Assembly (NCBI GenBank): GCA_025667525.1
Contig: CM046882.1
Location: 500,994,292-501,058,291, forward strand
Source: Glebionis coronaria
Taxonomy: Eukaryota; Streptophyta; Magnoliopsida; Asterales; Asteraceae
Direction of reading: 5' to 3'
DNA: 64,000 bases
In this document: positions 56,476 through 64,000 of the stretch, piece by piece
Layout of the letters: each line of letters starts with the position of its first letter
Numbering within the stretch: position 1 is the stretch's first letter
The notes under the pieces: generated by a model
Told to the model about the DNA's origin: nothing
The model's database searches: none
Seen by the model: only the letters and a program-made list of their open reading frames with translations
Program-made: the position numbers and the translations under genes

Positions 56476-57405
56476 CTAATACTTCTTATGTTCAAGATTG
56501 AACAATTTGTTACTTTTTTTATCAAAAGCATAACCAACTAAAACACATTTATCAGACCTGGACCTAAACTTATCAGTTTCATTTAAAACATTAGCAAAAC
56601 ACAAACAGCCAAACACCCTTAACTGGAGGAACTTAGGTTTAAGACTATACATAAGTTCATATGGACTTCTAACAGACAACACAACGGTAGGTAACCTGTT
56701 AATTAAATAAGTAGCAGTTAGAATAGATTTAGTCCACATGTTCAAAGGTAACCCACCCTGAAACATGAGGGCTCTAGAAGTATTAAGCAAATGTCTATGT
56801 TTTATTTCAGCTATCCTATTTTGTTGAGGAGTATGGACACAAGTAGTTTGATGAAAAATTTCATTATCTTTAAAAAAACTCTCAAGTTTTTTTTACAAAT
56901 TAAGTACCATTATCACTCCTGAACACTTTAACATTTTTCCCAAACTGATTTTTAATTAACTAAGTAAACTCTTTTATATTATCAAACACTTCAGACTTAT
57001 TTTTCATTAAAATACTTATACAACTCTAGAAAAGTCATCAACAACAATGAGAAAATATCTATAATCTTCTCTACTTGCAAATCTGTAAGGACCCCAGACG
57101 TCTAAATAAACAATATCACCAAGACTCTTAGTTTTATGTTCACTTAGATTGAAGGGTTCTCTAATTTGTTTAGCTTTATGACACACTTCACATGGACCAG
57201 AACAAATATCCTTAATCTCACTCAGTTTATTTTTAAAACCACAAGAACTTGATCACCAGGGTTACCAAGTCTATTATGCCAAATAGAATTAGACACATTG
57301 CAACTTCTAACATTACTATTATAAACAGTCTTACCCTCATCAAGAAAATAAAGACCATTTTTTACTACCAGTCCTCATCAGGAACTTTTGTGTGGAATCC
57401 TGAAT
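56476..57405 (-). pseudogene. F: integrase, broken
   Basis: The C-terminal part is open at 56476-56790: LNTSRALMFQGGLPLNMWTKSILTATYLINRLPT, PYELMYSLKP, LRVFGCLCFANV, FRSRSDKCVLVGYAFDKK. Upstream (56800-57300) fragments of the catalytic core and zinc domain (LWHNRLGNPGD-like) are readable in different frames with stops. Confidence 0.8.
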
Positions 57406-57735
57406 TTAACCCTTAGAATCATATAAATTGACCAATACATTATTATCCTTAGACAACTTATGAACAAATAACAAACTAACATTATATCCTGGAATAACCA
57501 ACACATCTTTAGCAATGAGATTGTTGCTAATTTTATAACTTCCAAGTTTTTTAACATGCTCAATAGTCCCATTAGGATTTGCTACAGTTATATTCAACCG
57601 AGACACATCAATTATCTCAAAAAGAAGTTTTTCAGAAAAAGTTATGTGTTGACTTGCTCCAGAATCAACAATCCAACCAATATAAGTATTGTAAGTACTA
57701 ATATTGATATTATAGTTAAAAAAACCTACACGCAA
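57406..57735 (-). pseudogene. F: aspartic protease
   Basis: Copia protease with WIVDSGASQHIT (intact D-S-G), NITVANPNGTIEHVKKLGSYKI and DVLVIPGYNVSLLFVHKLSKDN. Open for 109 codons. It would process Gag-Pol; upstream gag is in another frame. Confidence 0.85.
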
Positions 57736-58889
57736 AGAAACTAATAATATAGTTGTTCACTTTAAAAGTACCTTCAACACTAGTAGAAGCCTGGCTAGCA
57801 TTACATGTACTACTTAACAAAGACATTAGCCTCTCATATTGATCCCGAGTAAGAGTATGAGAAGTACTCTTACCCTGATCACCCTTTTTCACATCATAAT
57901 TTTTCACATTATTAACATTATTCTTTTTAAACCCAGGAGGATACCCAACCAACTCAAAACATCTTTTAATAGTATGTTCTGTCATATTATAATTCTTGCA
58001 AACAGTATTACTGTTTCTTACATTCCTTCAGGTATTAGTATTAGCATTATTCTAGTTTTACTATTACTAGTGCTGTTAGCATTATTATTACTTCTATTAG
58101 AACTCCAACCAGTACTAGTATTACTATTGTTCCCAAATCTAGCAATAAAAGTTGTAGGACCAGAATTACTAGATTTACTACTTCTTTGAGACTCATCTCT
58201 AGACAAAGTAGCAAAAGCAGACTTAACATCAGGTATGGGATATGATGTCAAGATCTGACTTCTCACAACACTAAAATCATCATCAAGACCCATGAGGAAC
58301 TGCATCAACCTAAGAAGTTTATTATGCTCCTTATGTTCCTCAGAGCCCTTACAAGTACAATCAGGTAAATCAACAAGACCATCAAACTGTCTTCACAAAG
58401 AATTACATTCCTGATAATATTCAAACAATGACTTACCAGACTGAGTTAAAGTGTAAATTTTATGATGTAGATTATATATCATAGAACCATCTTGTTTATC
58501 ACAAGTTTCCTCTAGTTCATCCCAAACATCTTGGGTATATTTAGAAAATATTTGACCCTTATTAAACTCTAGTGAAACACAACCAAGTAACCAATAAATA
58601 ACAACTGCATTACATATGTCCCATTGATCCCTAGCAGGACCATCATTAGTTTCCTGAACACAAGTACCAGTAACAAACCCCAACTTATTCCTAGTTTGTA
58701 AGGCTAATTTTATAGCAGTAGACCATACTTTATAATTCTTAGTCCCTTCAAGTTTGAAGGAAATTAACTGAGATCCTATATCTTGAGAATGAAGTAAGGA
58801 TCATACACATCAAATTTAACAATAGTCTCAGATTTAGGAGATTTAGGTGACTCGCTTTTAGGTGAATCGGGTTTAGGTAGACCAACCAT
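57716..58889 (-). pseudogene. F: gag, broken in several frames
   Basis: ATG at 58887-58889 (MVGLPKPDSPKSES). Then 58393-58683 (GFVTGTCVQETNDGPARDQWDICNA, DVWDELEETCDKQDGSMIYNLHHKI), 58018-58308 (MMQFLMGLDDDFSVVRSQIL, DVKSAFATLSRDES) and 57716-57985 (EHTIKRCFELVGYPPGFKKN, the end of a zinc knuckle). All are typical copia gag (UBN2/retrotran_gag type), in different frames because of small indels. Confidence 0.82.
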
Positions 58890-59661
58890 GATGACAAAAA
58901 CAGATAATCAAAACAAAAAACAAAGAACACAAGATCAAGCCAAAAAATAGTTCTCATGCTTCCTAACCACTCAATAGGTGGTAGGTTAAGAGCAGAGACT
59001 TGAAATTGGTCTAACAACAGCAAGCAACAAACAACAACGAAACAAATAAATCAAAGCACAATGCCAACAATAAATCATACAAACTCCTTGTATCTCCTCT
59101 ACAAATAACTACCACAAAAACCTCCGTCAACAACACCAACAATCTATCTAATCCCTTCGACACCTAACTCCCAGTAAACATAACCTAATAAGAAACCTAG
59201 AAAGAAAGTGCCAGAGATGTTACGTAGCACGCACAGCAATAAGCAAGAACAATGGATCAAGACGATCCAGAGAACCAAACAACCATAGCGGAAGACCTAC
59301 AAAAAAGTTAGACAAACAATAAACCAAACAATCAAGAACCTTAGCAATATCTTGAACAAACCCTAACTTCTGATTTTAGGGTTTTTTCAAGAAAACTAGT
59401 TTAATTAAACAATTAAACCCAAAACACAAGCACATAAGTCACCAATAAAGATCAGACACGGTTTAACAAAAAATCCCCAAAAAATTTTGAAACCCTAATT
59501 TCAAGAAATCACAATAAACTCCAGATTAGATCAATTAAACCAATTAAATCACTAATTAACCCAAAACCGAACAAGATCTACACATATAGATCAAAACCCC
59601 CAAATCTTGTCAAAACCTTAATTTTGAAAAAATGATTTGATTACGATCCAGAGCAAACCAA
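58890..59661 (-). other. F: long 5' leader
   Basis: About 770 bp between the primer site and the gag ATG. No convincing ORF. Confidence 0.5.
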
Positions 59662-59674
59662 GGCTCTGATACTA
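59662..59674 (-). other. Primer-binding site of F
   Basis: Minus strand TAGTATCAGAGCC immediately inside the 5' LTR; one base from the tRNA-iMet consensus. Confidence 0.8.
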
Positions 59675-60046
59675 TGTAAAGACTTATAAAATCAACCTAG
59701 AATATCAAGAACACCAGTATTATGAGTGAACCCAGCCAACCTCCCCTTGACTCACTTTTAGAGTATATAAAACATCTAAAAATAGCCACAATCTTTACAA
59801 TCAGAAAAAGATAAAATAAATGCTTGATCAACAGAGATCAAGAATCAACAAGAAAGTAAAACACCTTTTCAACACACAGTTACACACACACGATAATCAA
59901 AAACTGATCTTGACTTTTCCTTTTAAAGCCTTGACTAACAACTTTGCCTTTCAGTATTTATCTTTATCCAAAGTTACACTTTAGTCCTTCATCTTTATTC
60001 CAGCTCCTTAGAGGCCCTTATACTTGTGGAAAGCTTATAATCAACA
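59675..60046 (-). repeat. 5' LTR of F
   Basis: 372 bp, plus-strand TGTAAAGAC...AATCAACA, followed by caatt. On the minus strand it begins TGTTGATTATAAG. Confidence 0.9.
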
Positions 60047-60051
60047 CAATT

Positions 60052-60880
60052 AGGCATAAATAATAATTTCTCACATTTTTGCTATAACAAGGATTTCAGC
60101 TCGTGCTTTGCTACGGGGTGCAGAACCCTATGCTATTTTTTGCAAATGAGAGTGCTTAGCTTCGATACATTCTGTTTAGATGTTTTAGGTATGACGTAGT
60201 TGGTTTGAATTGTCGGTAATATACCTATCATTACATCAATAGTATAACTCTAAACTCATTAAAATGGTTAAAAAGTTAAACCCATATACACAGACCACAC
60301 CATCAAAAAACATCTTCATAAAACAGAGGCTTAAAGAAACCAAATCAAGTTGTATCATTCAATCTTGTTCCTTTAACCTGTTCCTGCATATGTCCATTAA
60401 CGCTGGTCTAGTGGTATGACTTTGGCCACTACTCTCCCAACCACATTTTGCTCTCTCATTCTCCTATTCAATATTATCAAGTATCAACCATCTCTTATTT
60501 TTCGTCGTAGTTACCGCCCCTTCGTTCCACACATCTTTAATCTCAACACTACACCTGTAACTATTAATAGGACAAAATAACGATGGCACATATGAGTTTT
60601 TACATATAACAGTTAATGTGAATGATTAAAAACGTAGTGTAGAATACAAATCTCAAAATATGGTACATGAACCACCTATTTTAAAAAAATCATACACTGA
60701 GATTTCATCTTGTTTGGAGCCACGTGAGTTGCTAGTGTAGTCAATGATCTCATATTCGTTTGTGGGTTGATTTTTTAGAATAAGTCTTGAGGACTCTAAT
60801 ATCACCCCGCGTTACAATCATTAGGAGAGCTACATGCGTAAAAGTAACGACTTTTCTTGTGCAGCCTCATAAGTAAACAA
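60052..60880. other. Non-LTR flank, nothing recognised
   Basis: AT-rich single-copy-looking sequence with no credible ORF. A stretch ctcgtgctttgctacggg near 60100 resembles ends of some dispersed plant repeats, but no boundary could be set. Confidence 0.4.
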
Positions 60881-61310
60881 CTAAAAAGTGCAGCATATAT
60901 TTTTCACCTGCACAATACAACAAAAAACATCCATCAAAAGTGCATCTAGAACACCCTTACCCTTACAAATATCATTACCCTTTCCAACAAATTGTGATAT
61001 TTCCCTATGTGAAACGACTTTCCAAATCGTAAAAAGATGAAAGTTTTTCTTTGCAAGAAAGGGATCAGAGGTAGTATAAAATGAATCACCAAATACACTA
61101 GGTTGTGTCATGTTTAGTGAGGCTGGTTGACGGATTTCACCTATCTCCTTTGTGTCGTGGCTAGGCTGACCAAGATCACCAACACCAACATTAGAGTCAT
61201 CAACCCAATCTAACATTAAATTCTTATCTCATTGTGCTTTAACAACTTTCATTGGTTGCAACTTAGTGACATTGATTTGAGACATACCATCATCTTAAAT
61301 TTCTTGAATA
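60881..61310 (-). CDS. Unassigned ORF, possible exon of a host gene or captured fragment
   Basis: The 111-codon ORF (MLDWVDDSNVGVGDLG ...) has no motif I recognise. The frame is open 5' except for TGA/TAA codons near 61240 and 61300. A good acceptor (gtttacag) lies near 61312-61320, and within the ORF TTGTGCAG followed by GTGAAAAA (about 60906) could be a donor, so 60907-61310 may be one exon. A TATA box and CT-rich leader lie upstream on the same strand (61594-61704). It could be a degenerate host gene or a captured fragment; no function is proposed. Confidence 0.3.
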
Positions 61311-61592
61311 ACTGTAAACAATATCAAGAATATAAACAAAATCTCTCAATATGCACTTAATGAACGACCCTTTTTATGGCTTATTATGAATCAATTCAAT
61401 ATAATACAATCAAGACCACAAACGTGTGCTTGATAAGAAAGATAATCCCCACTAGGTAGACCTTATCACTCACATACAAATCACTCAATCACTTAGAAAA
61501 AAGAACAATAATCAATCAAGATGATTGATATGAATACAAATCAAGAAAGATCAATCGTAACTGAACTGTTGATCTATAACAAACTGACAGAC

Positions 61593-61593
<1 letters not shown>

Positions 61594-61628
<35 letters not shown>
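61594..61628. repeat. (AG)n microsatellite
   Basis: 35-bp pure AG tract. On the minus strand it is a CT tract downstream of TATATAA (61698-61704), a common leader feature of plant genes. Confidence 0.9.
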
Positions 61629-61632
<4 letters not shown>

Positions 61633-61697
61633 CGACTGTGTGTAGGTAGGATAGAGAGATAGTGGCTGAATGATCGAACCCTACCTGACAACTCAGG

Positions 61698-61704
61698 TTA
61701 TATA
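61698..61704 (-). promoter_or_regulatory. Candidate TATA box
   Basis: Minus strand TATATAA in gagTATATAAcc, 70 bp upstream of the CT tract and about 380 bp upstream of the putative exon at 61310. Order and spacing look like a plant promoter, leader, and intron before the coding exon. Weak evidence by itself. Confidence 0.35.
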
Positions 61705-61752
61705 CTCTAAAATATTACACTAAGGCCCTCCATATTTGATCAATGTGCTAAA

Positions 61753-64000
<2,248 letters not shown>

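Larger units (their letters stand above)
54335..60046 (-). mobile_element. Element F: older Ty1/copia retrotransposon, minus strand, 5.7 kb
   Basis: LTRs 54335-54705 and 59675-60046 (about 371 bp, roughly 93 % identical), target duplication caatt (54330-54334, 60047-60051), primer site TAGTATCAGAGCC (59662-59674) and purine tract tttgggggag beside the 3' LTR. Order gag, protease, integrase, RT, RNase H on the minus strand, as in copia. All genes carry stops or frameshifts. It lies outside the Copia-1 nest. Confidence 0.9.

Overview
This window is plant nuclear DNA, almost certainly a eudicot. The copia, Athila, Tat-type and chromovirus sequences resemble Asteraceae families most, but that is a judgement from memory. 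About 60 of the 64 kb is LTR retrotransposon, most of it in one 'Russian doll' nest. No intact host gene, tRNA, rRNA or CRISPR was seen. Percent identities are by eye.

Layout. (1) A minus-strand Ty1/copia element (Copia-1) starts with its 5' LTR at 53481 and runs left to 17077. Its own sequence is only about 5.8 kb. It is split by four insertions: B (41061-53346) in its 5' LTR, D (36917-39840) in gag, A (22959-35182) between gag and protease, and C (19754-22888) just before protease. (2) In its reverse transcriptase it is cut at 17076 by a minus-strand Athila-like Ty3/gypsy element that runs off the left edge. (3) The Athila body is split by a plus-strand Tat-type Ty3/gypsy element at 3041-13980. 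The five complete insertions A, B, C, D and Tat each carry a perfect 5-bp target-site duplication, so the order of events can be read directly: Copia-1, then Athila, then Tat on one branch, and A, B, C, D into Copia-1 on the other. (4) Right of Copia-1 lie a broken fragment of an RT-related gene (53482-54020), a separate older copia element F (54335-60046), about 1.7 kb of non-LTR flank with one unassigned ORF and a promoter-like stretch, and the start of another chromovirus-like LTR (G, 61753 to the end).

Coding content. The Tat element carries gag-PR-RT-RNaseH-aRNaseH-INT on the plus strand and, downstream, an intron-containing antisense gene with its own TATA box. Both are broken by a few point lesions although the LTRs differ at only 3 of 571 bases. 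Athila shows gag-PR plus an acidic/C-terminal extension, and no RT or INT in the part seen. A and B are large chromovirus-type elements (3.4-kb LTRs) whose pol is dead; they share the same inactivating changes, which suggests they moved in trans. C and D are ~3-kb non-coding elements of one family with tRNA-Met primer sites and arrays of conserved short motifs.

Relative ages from LTR divergence: D (no differences) < Tat (3/571) < C (about 1 %) < B (about 2 %) < A (about 5 %) and F (about 7 %). Copia-1 predates A-D and Athila.
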